From assembly GCA_016721505.1 (NCBI GenBank), contig JADKHX010000014.1:62001-126000 (forward strand): DNA of 64,000 bases, given 5' to 3'. This document shows, in pieces, positions 34,432 to 43,029 of this stretch (its first letter is position 1; every line of letters starts with the position of its first letter). The notes under the pieces are model-generated. The model had not been told where the DNA came from. It saw only the letters and a list, made by a program, of their open reading frames with translations, and ran no database searches. Origin of the DNA: Rhodocyclaceae bacterium (GTDB lineage: Bacteria > Pseudomonadota > Gammaproteobacteria > Burkholderiales > Rhodocyclaceae). A program made the position numbers and the translations under genes.

Positions 34432-34479
34432 GATTGCCCTTAATTAAGCGTTATGCGAATTGACGATCAAAACGGGCAA

Positions 34480-36018
34480 TTAAGCCCACGACTTCTTGAA
34501 GGTGGTCACGGCGGCTTTGAGTTCGACTTCCGAGTCCTTATCAAGTTCTGTCGTTGCGGCGATTTTGGCCACCAGTGCGGCATGTTGCTGATGCATGAAC
34601 TGATGCAATGCCGCCTCGAAGGGCAGAATGCGCGGGACTTCTATGTCGTCCATAAAGCCTTCGTTCGATGCGTAAAGCGTAATCGCCATATCGGCCACCG
34701 ACAGCGGTGCGTATTGGAGTTGCTTCATCAACTCAGTCACCCGACGACCGCGCTCAAGCTGCTTGCGTGTGGCTTCATCCAAATCCGAAGCGAACTGTGC
34801 AAACGCGGCCAATTCTCGATATTGAGCAAGCGACAGACGCACGCCGCCACCGAGCTTCTTGATCACTTTAGTCTGGGCTGCACCGCCGACGCGAGACACC
34901 GAAATACCGGCGTTCATGGCAGGACGAATACCGGCGTTGAACAAGTCGGTTTCCAAGAAAATTTGGCCATCGGTAATTGAAATCACGTTGGTCGGCACGA
35001 AGGCAGACACGTCACCCGCTTGCGTTTCGATCACTGGCAATGCGGTGAGTGACCCAGTTTTGCCTTTAACGGCACCGTTGGTCAGCTTCTCAACCCATGC
35101 TTCGGATACGCGCGCTGCACGCTCAAGCAAGCGTGAGTGCAAATAGAACACGTCGCCGGGATAAGCTTCGCGACCTGGCGGGCGGCGTAGCAACAGGGAG
35201 ATTTGGCGATAGGCCCAAGCTTGTTTGGTCAAATCGTCATAAACAATCAGCGCATCCATACCGCGATCACGGAAGTACTCACCCATCGTGCAACCGGTGT
35301 AGGGCGCGATGAACTGGCTTGCGGCGGAGTCGGAAGCGGTTGCCGCAACGACGATGGTGTATCCCATCGCGCCATGTTCTTCTAGTTTTCGCACTACGTT
35401 AGCAATGGTCGATGCTTTTTGACCAATAGCGACGTAGATACAGAACATGTTCTGACCTTTTTGATTGATGATGGTATCAATCGCCACAGCAGTCTTACCA
35501 GTTTGGCGGTCACCAATAATAAGTTCGCGCTGACCACGTCCGACGGGGACCATAGAGTCAATGGCTTTCAAGCCGGACTGCACTGGCTGAGATACTGATT
35601 TACGCCAAATAACGCCCGGCGCAACTTTCTCGATCTTGTCGGTTTCTTTGGCGTTGATCGGGCCCTTGCCATCGATTGGCTCGCCCAAGGCATTGACCAC
35701 GCGGCCAAGCAACTCGGGACCAACTGGCACTTCCAGAATACGACCGGTACATTTAACCGTGTCGCCTTCGGATATATGCTCGTAATCACCCAAAACCACC
35801 GCGCCGACTGAATCGCGCTCTAAATTGAGGGCGAGACCAAAGGTATTGCCGGGGAACTCCAGCATTTCGCCTTGCATCACATCGGCCAGACCGTGGATGC
35901 GGCAAATTCCGTCGGTCACGGAAACAACTGTGCCTTCGTTACTTGCGGTGGCCGCAAGCTGCATGTTTTGGATTTTGGTCTTAATCAGTTCGCTGATTTC
36001 TGACGGGTTCAAGTTCAT
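34480..36018 (-). CDS. atpA: ATP synthase subunit alpha
   Basis: A 512-residue non-catalytic nucleotide-binding subunit. Walker A is IGDRQTGKTAVAID, with the conserved Gln preceding; the region DALIVYDDLTKQAWAYRQ and LLLRRPPGREAYPGDVFYLHSRLLERAA are family signatures. VGPELLGRVVNALGEPIDG marks the beta-barrel/core junction. It is between atpH (10 bp) and atpG. Confidence 0.98.
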   Translation of the reverse strand: MNLNPSEISELIKTKIQNMQLAATASNEGTVVSVTDGICRIHGLADVMQGEMLEFPGNTFGLALNLERDSVGAVVLGDYEHISEGDTVKCTGRILEVPVGPELLGRVVNALGEPIDGKGPINAKETDKIEKVAPGVIWRKSVSQPVQSGLKAIDSMVPVGRGQRELIIGDRQTGKTAVAIDTIINQKGQNMFCIYVAIGQKASTIANVVRKLEEHGAMGYTIVVAATASDSAASQFIAPYTGCTMGEYFRDRGMDALIVYDDLTKQAWAYRQISLLLRRPPGREAYPGDVFYLHSRLLERAARVSEAWVEKLTNGAVKGKTGSLTALPVIETQAGDVSAFVPTNVISITDGQIFLETDLFNAGIRPAMNAGISVSRVGGAAQTKVIKKLGGGVRLSLAQYRELAAFAQFASDLDEATRKQLERGRRVTELMKQLQYAPLSVADMAITLYASNEGFMDDIEVPRILPFEAALHQFMHQQHAALVAKIAATTELDKDSEVELKAAVTTFKKSWA

Positions 36019-36027
36019 GGAAAACTC

Positions 36028-36570
36028 CTAGTTCTTCAATGCGGTGGCCATGGCCGCGAGCTTGCCGCGGACCGAAGCGTCTATAACTTCATCACCGACG
36101 GCGATACGTACGCCACCAATGAGTGCTGCATCAACTTTGACACTGACTTGAATGCGGCAACCAAACTTGCGCTCCAAATCGGCAACCAAAGTCTTCAGGG
36201 TGTTGTCATCCAGCGCAAAAGCCGAAGTAATTTCTGCATCTTTTACGCCTTCATGCGCATGCTTTAGTTGTTCAAACAGCGTGCTGATTTCGGTGAGCAC
36301 ACTCAAGCGCTGGTTGTCCACCAAGACACGAACAAAGCTCTGCTGTTCGGTCGAAAGCTCGGCGTTTCCTGAGGCAACTTGTATGCACAATTCGGTCAGC
36401 TGCGCGGGACTCATGCGCGGATTGCCGATCGACTCGACCATCTGCTCATTCGCCGTCACTGCAGCCAAATTCGCCAGTGAAGCCGACCACGCAGGCAAAC
36501 TGTTGGCGCCTTTGGCCAGCTGAAAAGCGGCTTCAGCATAGGGGCGCGCCAGCGTTAGGTTTTCAGCCAT
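36028..36570 (-). CDS. atpH: ATP synthase subunit delta
   Basis: A 180-residue OSCP-like subunit that connects the b stalk to alpha. It has ARPYAEAAFQLAKGANSLPAW at the N-terminus and the C-terminal signature RKFGCRIQVSVKVDAALIGGVRIAVGDEVIDASVRGKLAAMATAL. It follows atpF by 6 bp. Confidence 0.97.
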   Translation of the reverse strand: MAENLTLARPYAEAAFQLAKGANSLPAWSASLANLAAVTANEQMVESIGNPRMSPAQLTELCIQVASGNAELSTEQQSFVRVLVDNQRLSVLTEISTLFEQLKHAHEGVKDAEITSAFALDDNTLKTLVADLERKFGCRIQVSVKVDAALIGGVRIAVGDEVIDASVRGKLAAMATALKN

Positions 36571-36576
36571 GGTTGA

Positions 36577-37047
36577 TTACAGCTCCGACTTCAACTGCGA
36601 GAGCAGCTCAGCATGCGCTTGGGCGTTGATTTCTTTGCGCAGAATTCGCTCAGCACCGGCGACTGCCAATGTAGCGACTTGCTCACGCAGCGCTTCTTTG
36701 GCACGTTGTGATGCCAGCCCTGCTTCGGTTTCGGCAGCTTCGCGAGCGGCTTTGACGATACGCGCACTTTCGTTGCGGGCATCCTCAATCAGCTGCGCTA
36801 CTTGACGCTCTGCAACGCTGCGAAACTCAGCTGCGGATTCGCGTGCCTTGCGCAATTCATCGGCGATGCGTTTTTCGGCAAGTGACGAGTCAGCCTTGGC
36901 TTTATCGGCGGCAGCGAGGCCGTCAGCGATTTGACTACGGCGCTCATCGAGTGCCTTCATGATCGGCGGCCACACGAATTTCATCGTGAACCAGCCAAGA
37001 ATGAAGAACACGATGACCTGTTGAAGTAATGTTCCGTTCAGGTTCAA
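36577..37047 (-). CDS. atpF: ATP synthase subunit b
   Basis: A 156-residue stator subunit. The N-terminal membrane helix is MNLNGTLLQQVIVFFILGWF; the rest is a long charged, Ala-rich helix (KADSSLAEKRIADELRKARE, ARIVKAAREAAETEAG) that dimerises as a coiled coil. It lies between atpE and atpH. Confidence 0.97.
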   Translation of the reverse strand: MNLNGTLLQQVIVFFILGWFTMKFVWPPIMKALDERRSQIADGLAAADKAKADSSLAEKRIADELRKARESAAEFRSVAERQVAQLIEDARNESARIVKAAREAAETEAGLASQRAKEALREQVATLAVAGAERILRKEINAQAHAELLSQLKSEL

Positions 37048-37078
37048 GGTATTGCTCCTTTGCTAATTGAACGATGAA

Positions 37079-37321
37079 TTACTTGAACGGATTAGCCGTT
37101 GTGTACCACAGTGCAATACCCGTTCCGATAATGAAGGAAGCGTCGATCAGACCAACGAGTAGGAACATTTTGGTTTGCAGCGTGTTCATCAGTTCAGGCT
37201 GACGAGCCGATGCTTCCAGAAAACGGCTACCCATGATGCCGATGCCGATACACGCGCCTGCAGCGCCAAGACCGATGATAAGACCGGCAGCAAGAGCAAC
37301 AAAACCAACGACTGGATCCAT
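37079..37321 (-). CDS. atpE: ATP synthase subunit c
   Basis: An 80-residue hairpin of two membrane helices. The polar loop is ARQPEL, and the ion-binding acidic residue is Asp in FLLVGLIDASFIIGTG. There is no sign of the Gln/Glu set of sodium-binding rings, so a proton-driven enzyme is expected. Confidence 0.97.
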   Translation of the reverse strand: MDPVVGFVALAAGLIIGLGAAGACIGIGIMGSRFLEASARQPELMNTLQTKMFLLVGLIDASFIIGTGIALWYTTANPFK

Positions 37322-37384
37322 GACAACTCCTTAATTAACTAATGACAAATGAACGATTAAAAAAACAGCTTGAAAATGATTCGA

Positions 37385-38242
37385 CTAGTGCGTTTCGTGT
37401 GCTTGACCGATGTAGACCAAGGTCAGCATCATGAAAATAAAAGCTTGCAGGGTGATGATCAAAATATGAAAAATAGCCCAGATCGTGCCGGCGAAAATTC
37501 CGCCTACCCAGAGCAACACGCCAGAGAAGCTCGCCGCCAAGGCTGCACCCATCAAGGCAATCAGCATGAATATCAACTCACCTGCATACATGTTGCCGTA
37601 AAGTCGCATGCCATGCGATAAAGTCTTGGCAACGAACTCAATCATCTGCATCGCGAAATTGAACGGATACAACACCGGATGATTGCCAAACGGCGCAGTA
37701 AACAACTCGTGAATCCAGCCGCCCAACCCTTTGATTTTGATGCTGTAGTAGATACACAGTAGTAACACACCAACGGCCATGCCGAGCGTAGCATTCAGGT
37801 CAGCGGTTGGCACGATGCGCAGATAAGCATGCTCAGGGTCGTGTCCGGCACTGCCGTAGATGATCGCCCAAAGTCTTGGAAGCGCGTCCAGTGGCAGCAG
37901 ATCCATCGCATTCATGGCGAAAATCCACACGAACACAGTAAGTGCCAATGGCGCTATGAATGAACGATCACCGTGCACGATTGATTTCGACTGATCCTCA
38001 ACCATTTCAACCAAAATTTCGACGGCAGCTTGGAATCGAGTTGGAACGCCAGATGTCGCTTTGAGCGCGGCTCTTGACAACACAAAAATCGCCAACATGC
38101 CAAGCGAAATCGACCAGAACATGGTGTCCAAATGGAACACCGACCAGTCGACCAATGATGATTGTTTATGACCCAAACTGTTTAAGTGGGTCAGATGATG
38201 AACGATGTATTCCGATGCGTTTGGTGCGTGCTCGGCTGACAT
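37385..38242 (-). CDS. atpB: ATP synthase subunit a
   Basis: A 285-residue membrane subunit. The half-channel signature is TLSHGMRLYGNMYAGELIF, with the essential Arg in MRLYGN, and AFIFMMLTLVYIGQAHETH ends the last helix. FVWIFAMNAMDLLPLD also belongs to the family. It is 2 bp after the atpI stop and precedes atpE. Confidence 0.97.
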   Translation of the reverse strand: MSAEHAPNASEYIVHHLTHLNSLGHKQSSLVDWSVFHLDTMFWSISLGMLAIFVLSRAALKATSGVPTRFQAAVEILVEMVEDQSKSIVHGDRSFIAPLALTVFVWIFAMNAMDLLPLDALPRLWAIIYGSAGHDPEHAYLRIVPTADLNATLGMAVGVLLLCIYYSIKIKGLGGWIHELFTAPFGNHPVLYPFNFAMQMIEFVAKTLSHGMRLYGNMYAGELIFMLIALMGAALAASFSGVLLWVGGIFAGTIWAIFHILIITLQAFIFMMLTLVYIGQAHETH

Positions 38243-38244
38243 GT

Positions 38245-38595
38245 TTAGGCCTTAATCAAAATCACAAACAAATTCGCTTTTAGCGCTATCACCATGCCAG
38301 CCAAAAAAGCTAGCCAATGCAACTGTTGATACGCCCCCACTGCAATCACCAGCAACATCAGCGTTGCGATGATTTTGAAAAACTCACCAACCAAAAAACC
38401 TGATGCGCTGGCTGTTCCGCTGCGCGCTGCGAGTATCAACTTGAGCGCAAACATCGCGTTTGGAATCACAATCGCTGCGCCGCCTAAACCCACGGAAACC
38501 GCGCCATGCTGTCCCAACCAGATTCCTGCAAGTGCGGCGGCGATTATCGTTGCCACGCATTGATGTAATACAGCGTTGAACATCGACCCGCGCAT
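38245..38595 (-). CDS. atpI: ATP synthase subunit I
   Basis: A 116-residue protein with four hydrophobic segments (AVLHQCVATIIAAALAGIWL, VGLGGAAIVIPNAMFAL, FFKIIATLMLLVIAVGAY, LAFLAGMVIALKANLFVILI), as in AtpI, which helps assemble the c ring or carries magnesium. The start at ATG 38593-38595 is preferred over an upstream in-frame codon because the best promoter lies at 38627-38655, inside that longer frame. First gene of the atp operon. Confidence 0.85.
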   Translation of the reverse strand: MRGSMFNAVLHQCVATIIAAALAGIWLGQHGAVSVGLGGAAIVIPNAMFALKLILAARSGTASASGFLVGEFFKIIATLMLLVIAVGAYQQLHWLAFLAGMVIALKANLFVILIKA

Positions 38596-38626
38596 GAAGC
38601 TCACACGACCCTCACAAGAGGCCGGA

Positions 38627-38655
38627 AATATAAGCGTTTGAGCTGTTGCAGTCAA
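38627..38655 (-). promoter_or_regulatory. Sigma70 promoter of the atp operon
   Basis: On the minus strand TTGACT at 38650-38655, a 17-bp spacer and TATATT at 38627-38632. It precedes the atpI start by 31 bp. The dispersed repeat at 38688 is just upstream. Confidence 0.8.
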
Positions 38656-38687
38656 ACATTTTGTTACGCTTGTGACAGCCCACACAA

Positions 38688-38716
38688 GCCAGTTGGTGCT
38701 GGTAACACGCCGTCAA
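38688..38716 (+). repeat. Dispersed repeat at the parB stop codon
   Basis: GCCAGTTGGTGCTGGTAACA then CGCCGTCAA. In antisense, its right end supplies the TGA stop of parB (38713-38715). Confidence 0.9.
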
Positions 38717-39585
38717 GCCTTCACCACTGGGGCTAAACGGGTGATTAAACCGTCAAGCTGATCCAAGCTGCCAAAACGAACCGTCACGGTGCCAACGCCC
38801 TTGCGGTTTGCGACGATCTTTACAGTTGCACCGAGACTATCGGCGAGCTCGTCTTCAAGACGTTGCAGGTCGCGATTGTTGGCCTTGGCTGCTTTGGTGC
38901 CACCAGCAGTGGTCGATGGCGCAAGTGATTTGGTCACCATTTTTTCGGTTTCACGTACCGAAAAACCCTTATCGGCGACGAGTGATGCCATGCGCACTTG
39001 TTCGGCTTTAGACAAGGGCAAAAGCGCCCGCGCGTGACCCATTTCAATGTCGCCGACCATCAACATTTCTTGCACGGGCGGTGCGAGTTGCAATAGGCGC
39101 AAAAGATTTGTTGCGGTTGAGCGCGAGCGGCCAAGCGCCTCTGCGGCTTGTTGGTGACTCATCTTGAACTCATCGAGCAAGCGCTGTATCCCCGCCGCTT
39201 CTTCCAGTGGATTGAGATTCTCACGTTGGATATTTTCGATCAGTGACATCGCCAGGGCCGCATCATCCGGGACCTCGCGGATGATGACTGGCACTTGTGC
39301 CAAACCTGCGATTTGCGCAGCACGCCAACGCCGCTCTCCAGCAATGATTTCGTAGCGATCCTTGCCCACCGGACGCACGGATATCGGTTGCATTAAGCCT
39401 TGGGCGCGAATTGAATCGGCAAGCTCTTCGAGTGAGCCCGGATCCATACGTGTGCGTGGTTGATATTTTCCGGGTTGTAGTGCCTCTATCGCCAACGATG
39501 CCTGACGCTGACCTTCGGGCGCTGTGTTCGAACCAAGCAGCGCTTCCAAGCCGCGTCCAAGACCTTTCATGCGAGTTGCATTCAT
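38713..39585 (-). CDS. parB: Chromosome partitioning protein ParB
   Basis: A 290-residue protein. The CTPase/N-terminal domain has LRPVGKDRYEIIAGERRWRAAQ (GERRxRA) and ENIQRENLNPLEEA. The helix-turn-helix is MSHQQAAEALGRSRSTATNLLRLLQL; a C-terminal dimerisation domain (LQRLEDELADSLGATVKIV) ends with TRLAPVVKA. It binds parS, and two parS sites lie at 42970 and 43014. It starts 2 bp after parA's stop. The stop codon is part of a dispersed repeat. Confidence 0.97.
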   Translation of the reverse strand: MNATRMKGLGRGLEALLGSNTAPEGQRQASLAIEALQPGKYQPRTRMDPGSLEELADSIRAQGLMQPISVRPVGKDRYEIIAGERRWRAAQIAGLAQVPVIIREVPDDAALAMSLIENIQRENLNPLEEAAGIQRLLDEFKMSHQQAAEALGRSRSTATNLLRLLQLAPPVQEMLMVGDIEMGHARALLPLSKAEQVRMASLVADKGFSVRETEKMVTKSLAPSTTAGGTKAAKANNRDLQRLEDELADSLGATVKIVANRKGVGTVTVRFGSLDQLDGLITRLAPVVKA

Positions 39586-39586
39586 A

Positions 39587-40360
39587 TCATTCTTTCCAGT
39601 TTTTTACGCGTTCTATCATTTCGATCGCGAAAGCTAAATACGCTTGCGCACCTTTAGCATTTTTGTCGAATAGCACACCGGGCACGCCGAAACTCGGCGC
39701 CTCCGCTAAACGAACATTACGTGGCACTAGAGTCCTGAATACTTTGTCGCCAAAATGCTGTTCAAGTTGTGCTGAGACTTGATTTGATAGGGTTGAACGG
39801 GTGTCAAACATCACCCGTAACAGCCCAATTATTTTTAGATCTGGATTGAAATTGGCATGGACTTTTTTGATCGTGTTGACCAAATCCGACAATCCTTCCA
39901 AGGCGTAATATTCACACTGCATAGGAATAATTACGCCATCAGCCGCGCACAAACCGTTGAGTGTCAGCATCGACAAGGATGGCGGGCAATCGATTAGAAC
40001 AAAGTCATATTCGTCTGTATGCTGATTCAGTGCTTCTTTCAGACGTTTTTCGCGTCGCTCCAAATCAACCATCTCAACTTCTGCACCAGCGAGTTCGCGA
40101 TTGGCTGGCAGCACATCAAATTTTCCGCTTGGCGATGCCGCACGCACATCGGCAAGGGAGGCAGTTGAGAGCAGCATGTGATACACCGAACGCGGCAAAG
40201 CGCGCTTATCCACGCCGCTGCCCATGGTGGCATTGCCTTGCGGATCGAGGTCAACGAGCAAAGTGCGTTGGCCATTGGCGACCAAAGCGGCGGCAAGATT
40301 AACCGCTGTTGTCGTCTTGCCAACACCGCCTTTTTGATTGGCGATTGCAAAAATATGCAT
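39587..40360 (-). CDS. parA: Chromosome partitioning ATPase ParA (Soj)
   Basis: A 257-residue protein from the ATG at 40358-40360, which gives the usual MHIFAIANQKGGVGKTTTAV beginning. The deviant Walker A is KGGVGKTTT, and Walker B is YDFVLIDCPPSLSML. The adjacent parB and the nearby parS sites complete a ParABS system for origin segregation. It follows rsmG by 14 bp and belongs to the mnmG-rsmG-parA-parB run. Confidence 0.97.
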   Translation of the reverse strand: MHIFAIANQKGGVGKTTTAVNLAAALVANGQRTLLVDLDPQGNATMGSGVDKRALPRSVYHMLLSTASLADVRAASPSGKFDVLPANRELAGAEVEMVDLERREKRLKEALNQHTDEYDFVLIDCPPSLSMLTLNGLCAADGVIIPMQCEYYALEGLSDLVNTIKKVHANFNPDLKIIGLLRVMFDTRSTLSNQVSAQLEQHFGDKVFRTLVPRNVRLAEAPSFGVPGVLFDKNAKGAQAYLAFAIEMIERVKNWKE

Positions 40361-40374
40361 GCTAGATTTTTTCC

Positions 40375-41034
40375 TTAGACTTTTCGTAGAACCACTAAAT
40401 GACGTTGCGCATCGAGACCCGGAACAGCGATTGGAATGCTTGCTTCGACCTGCCAAGCCGCTGGCAAACGAGCAATTTCTTGGTGAGGCAGTGCGCCTTT
40501 CATGGCCAACAAATAGCCATTTTGCGTGATGAGATGCCCGGCTAGATTTACAAAGTCAGCTAAATCAGCGAAAGCGCGCGAGATTACCGCATCGAAACTC
40601 GCCGCCGCAACTTGCTCTACGCGCGTGTTCAGCACAGTGAGGTTATCGAGTTTCAACTCTGCTTTGACCTGCCGTTGAAATGCGGATTTTTTATCGACCG
40701 TTTCAATCAGAGAAACTTTCCACTCTGGACATGCGAGCGCTAGCGGAATTCCGGGCAACCCTGCACCACTGCCAACGTCGGCCAGTCGAAACGAAACCTC
40801 ACTGTTTTGACGGCGCGTGGTCAGCACCAACTGACAAATATTTGGCAAAACCACCAAAGAATCAATAAGATGCTGCGTTACCATGGCAGCCGGATCGCGT
40901 ATCGCGGTCAAATTGTAAGTGCGATTCCACTTGCTCAGTAAATCTAAAAAGGACAGGAGTTGGGACTGCATTCGCTCGGGAAAAGCAAAGTCGATTGCGG
41001 CTAACCCGGCCGTCAATTGCGTGGCCGAACTCAC
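40375..41034 (-). CDS. rsmG: 16S rRNA (guanine-N7) methyltransferase RsmG
   Basis: A 219-residue enzyme that methylates G527 of 16S rRNA. Motifs are WNRTYNLTAIRDPAAMV, HLIDSLVVLP and the SAM-binding ADVGSGAGLPGIPLALACP. The ATG overlaps the stop of mnmG. Between VVLPNI and FRLADVG there is an extra stretch CQLVLTTRRQNSEVS compared with the E. coli protein; its first part is encoded by a dispersed repeat. The gene remains open, so the insert is presumably tolerated in a loop. Confidence 0.96.
   Translation of the reverse strand: MSSATQLTAGLAAIDFAFPERMQSQLLSFLDLLSKWNRTYNLTAIRDPAAMVTQHLIDSLVVLPNICQLVLTTRRQNSEVSFRLADVGSGAGLPGIPLALACPEWKVSLIETVDKKSAFQRQVKAELKLDNLTVLNTRVEQVAAASFDAVISRAFADLADFVNLAGHLITQNGYLLAMKGALPHQEIARLPAAWQVEASIPIAVPGLDAQRHLVVLRKV
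40811..40836 (-). repeat. Dispersed repeat inserted in frame in rsmG
   Basis: GTCAGTTGGTGCTGACCACG then CGCCG on the minus strand. In the rsmG frame it reads CQLVLTTRR. Confidence 0.88.
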
Positions 41035-42908
41035 GCCGCGCGGCGCCGTTTCAAATGCACCAGCAGGAGTGAAATCGCCGCTGGCGTCACGCCCTGAACA
41101 CGCGCTGCTTGACCCAGGGTTTCGGGGCGAACCTGCGCGAGCTTTTGCCGCACCTCCATGGACAAAGCGTGCACTGCGGCATAGTCCATATCAGCTGGTA
41201 TGGTCATTTCCTCGTGGGCTAGGCTTTTGTCAATTTCGTCTTGTTGACGATCAATGTAACCCTGATATTTCGCCTGAATCTCTACTTGTGCGATCACCTC
41301 GCTGTTAGCGATTGCAGTTCCAGCATTGGGCAAGCTCATTAGATTGGCATAGCTCACCTCGGGGCGACGCAACAAATCAAACAAACTATATTCGCGCTCA
41401 ATGCTGGTACCAAGCACGCGCTGAATATCCTCGGCGCTAACAATTCGTGGATTAACCCAGACCGATTTCAACCGCTCCGACTCTTGTGCCACCGCATCGC
41501 GTTTGCGATTGAAAGTATCCCACCGTGCGTCATCAACCAAATTCATCTCTCGGCCAATTTCGGTGAGCCGCAAATCAGCGTTGTCCTCACGCAAACTTAG
41601 GCGATATTCAGCGCGACTAGTGAACATTCGATATGGCTCGGAGACCCCGCGCGTTACTAGATCATCAACCAGAACGCCAAGATAAGCTTGATCACGGCGA
41701 GGCGACCAAGACTCCTTGCCCAACGCTGAGCGTGCTGCGTTTAGCCCAGCCAACAGACCCTGTGCCGCAGCTTCTTCATATCCGGTGGTGCCATTAATTT
41801 GTCCCGCGAAGTACAAACCCGCGATTGATTTCGTCTCCAAACTAGCCTTGAGGTTGCGTGGATCAAAGTAGTCGTATTCAATTGCGTATCCGGGCCGCGT
41901 GATATGGGCGTTTTCACAACCGCGCATTGAACGTACCAACTCAAGCTGAACGTCGAATGGCAAGCTGGTGGAGATACCTTGTGGATAGACCTCGTGCGTG
42001 TCCAGTCCTTCGGGTTCAATGAACACCTGATGACTGTCTTTGCCGGCAAAACGGTGAATTTTGTCTTCTATTGACGGACAGTAGCGTGGCCCAATACCTT
42101 CAATTACGCCGGTGAACATTGGCGAGCGATCAAGACCACGCCGAATGATTTCGTGCGTCGCTAGATTGGTGTGAGTAATCCAGCATGGGACTTGACGGGG
42201 ATGTTGGGCCGATTTGCCCATAAACGAAAACACCGGCACGGGATCATCCCCAGGCTGACATTGCATCACTGAGTAATCAATACTTCTTCCATCGATGCGT
42301 GGTGGCGTGCCGGTTTTTAAACGGCCAATTGGCAGCTTGAGTTCACGCAAACGCTCCGCCAACGAAATAGAGGCTGGATCGCCGAAGCGCCCTGCGCGGT
42401 AATTTGCCAAGCCGACATGAACCAAACCATTTAGAAATGTCCCAGCGGTCAAAACGACTTGCGCCGCTTCAAAACGAATGCCAAGTTGCGTGACAACTCC
42501 GGAAACACGATCACCGATCAACGTTAAATCGTCAGCGGCTTGCTGAAATATCGTGAGACTCGGCACATTCTCGAGCATCGAACGAATCGCTTGCTTATAC
42601 AAAGCGCGATCAGCCTGCGCCCGCGTTGCGCGCACGGCAGGACCTTTTGAGGCGTTCAAAATTCTAAATTGTATTCCCGCTACATCGGTTGCCATTGCCA
42701 TTGCACCACCGAGCGCGTCAATTTCCTTAACCAAATGTCCTTTGCCTACCCCGCCGATCGAAGGATTGCAGGACATCGCACCGAGCGTCTCGATGCTGTG
42801 GGTTAGCAGCAAAGTACGCGCACCGGCACGCGCTGAAGCTAGCGCAGCCTCTGTGCCGGCGTGGCCGCCGCCAATGACGATGACATCAAAACGCGTTGGA
42901 AATTGCAC
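41031..42908 (-). CDS. mnmG: tRNA uridine 5-carboxymethylaminomethyl modification enzyme MnmG (GidA)
   Basis: A 625-residue flavoprotein. FAD binding is in VIVIGGGHAGTEAALASARAG; SCNPSIGGVGKGHLVKEIDALGG and AGQINGTTGYEEAAAQGLLAGLNAA are MnmG signatures, and MFTSRAEYRLSLREDNADLRLT is the C-terminal region. It works with MnmE (43801-45168) to modify the wobble uridine of tRNA. It is the first gene of a run including rsmG and parAB. Confidence 0.98.
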   Translation of the reverse strand: MQFPTRFDVIVIGGGHAGTEAALASARAGARTLLLTHSIETLGAMSCNPSIGGVGKGHLVKEIDALGGAMAMATDVAGIQFRILNASKGPAVRATRAQADRALYKQAIRSMLENVPSLTIFQQAADDLTLIGDRVSGVVTQLGIRFEAAQVVLTAGTFLNGLVHVGLANYRAGRFGDPASISLAERLRELKLPIGRLKTGTPPRIDGRSIDYSVMQCQPGDDPVPVFSFMGKSAQHPRQVPCWITHTNLATHEIIRRGLDRSPMFTGVIEGIGPRYCPSIEDKIHRFAGKDSHQVFIEPEGLDTHEVYPQGISTSLPFDVQLELVRSMRGCENAHITRPGYAIEYDYFDPRNLKASLETKSIAGLYFAGQINGTTGYEEAAAQGLLAGLNAARSALGKESWSPRRDQAYLGVLVDDLVTRGVSEPYRMFTSRAEYRLSLREDNADLRLTEIGREMNLVDDARWDTFNRKRDAVAQESERLKSVWVNPRIVSAEDIQRVLGTSIEREYSLFDLLRRPEVSYANLMSLPNAGTAIANSEVIAQVEIQAKYQGYIDRQQDEIDKSLAHEEMTIPADMDYAAVHALSMEVRQKLAQVRPETLGQAARVQGVTPAAISLLLVHLKRRRAA

Positions 42909-42969
42909 TAAATTTCTCGCTTGGAAAAGAGGCGCAATGATACGCTAGTGAATTTGGAAAACATACTGA

Positions 42970-42985
42970 TGTTTCACGTGAAACA
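42970..42985. promoter_or_regulatory. parS site 1
   Basis: TGTTTCACGTGAAACA, a perfect 16-bp parS palindrome, between mnmG and the TauE-like gene, close to oriC. Binding site of ParB. Confidence 0.95.
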
Positions 42986-43013
42986 ATGAGCTATTGAACA
43001 ATGGCTGAGGAAT

Positions 43014-43029
43014 TGTTTCACGTGAAACT
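43014..43029. promoter_or_regulatory. parS site 2, overlapping a gene end
   Basis: TGTTTCACGTGAAACT differs from site 1 in the last base only. It is 44 bp from site 1 centre to centre and provides the last codons and stop (SFT, TGA) of the TauE-like gene. Confidence 0.9.

Noticed and set aside
38596..38685. Upstream extension of atpI
   Set aside because: A near-consensus promoter lies inside it, so it is most probably not translated.
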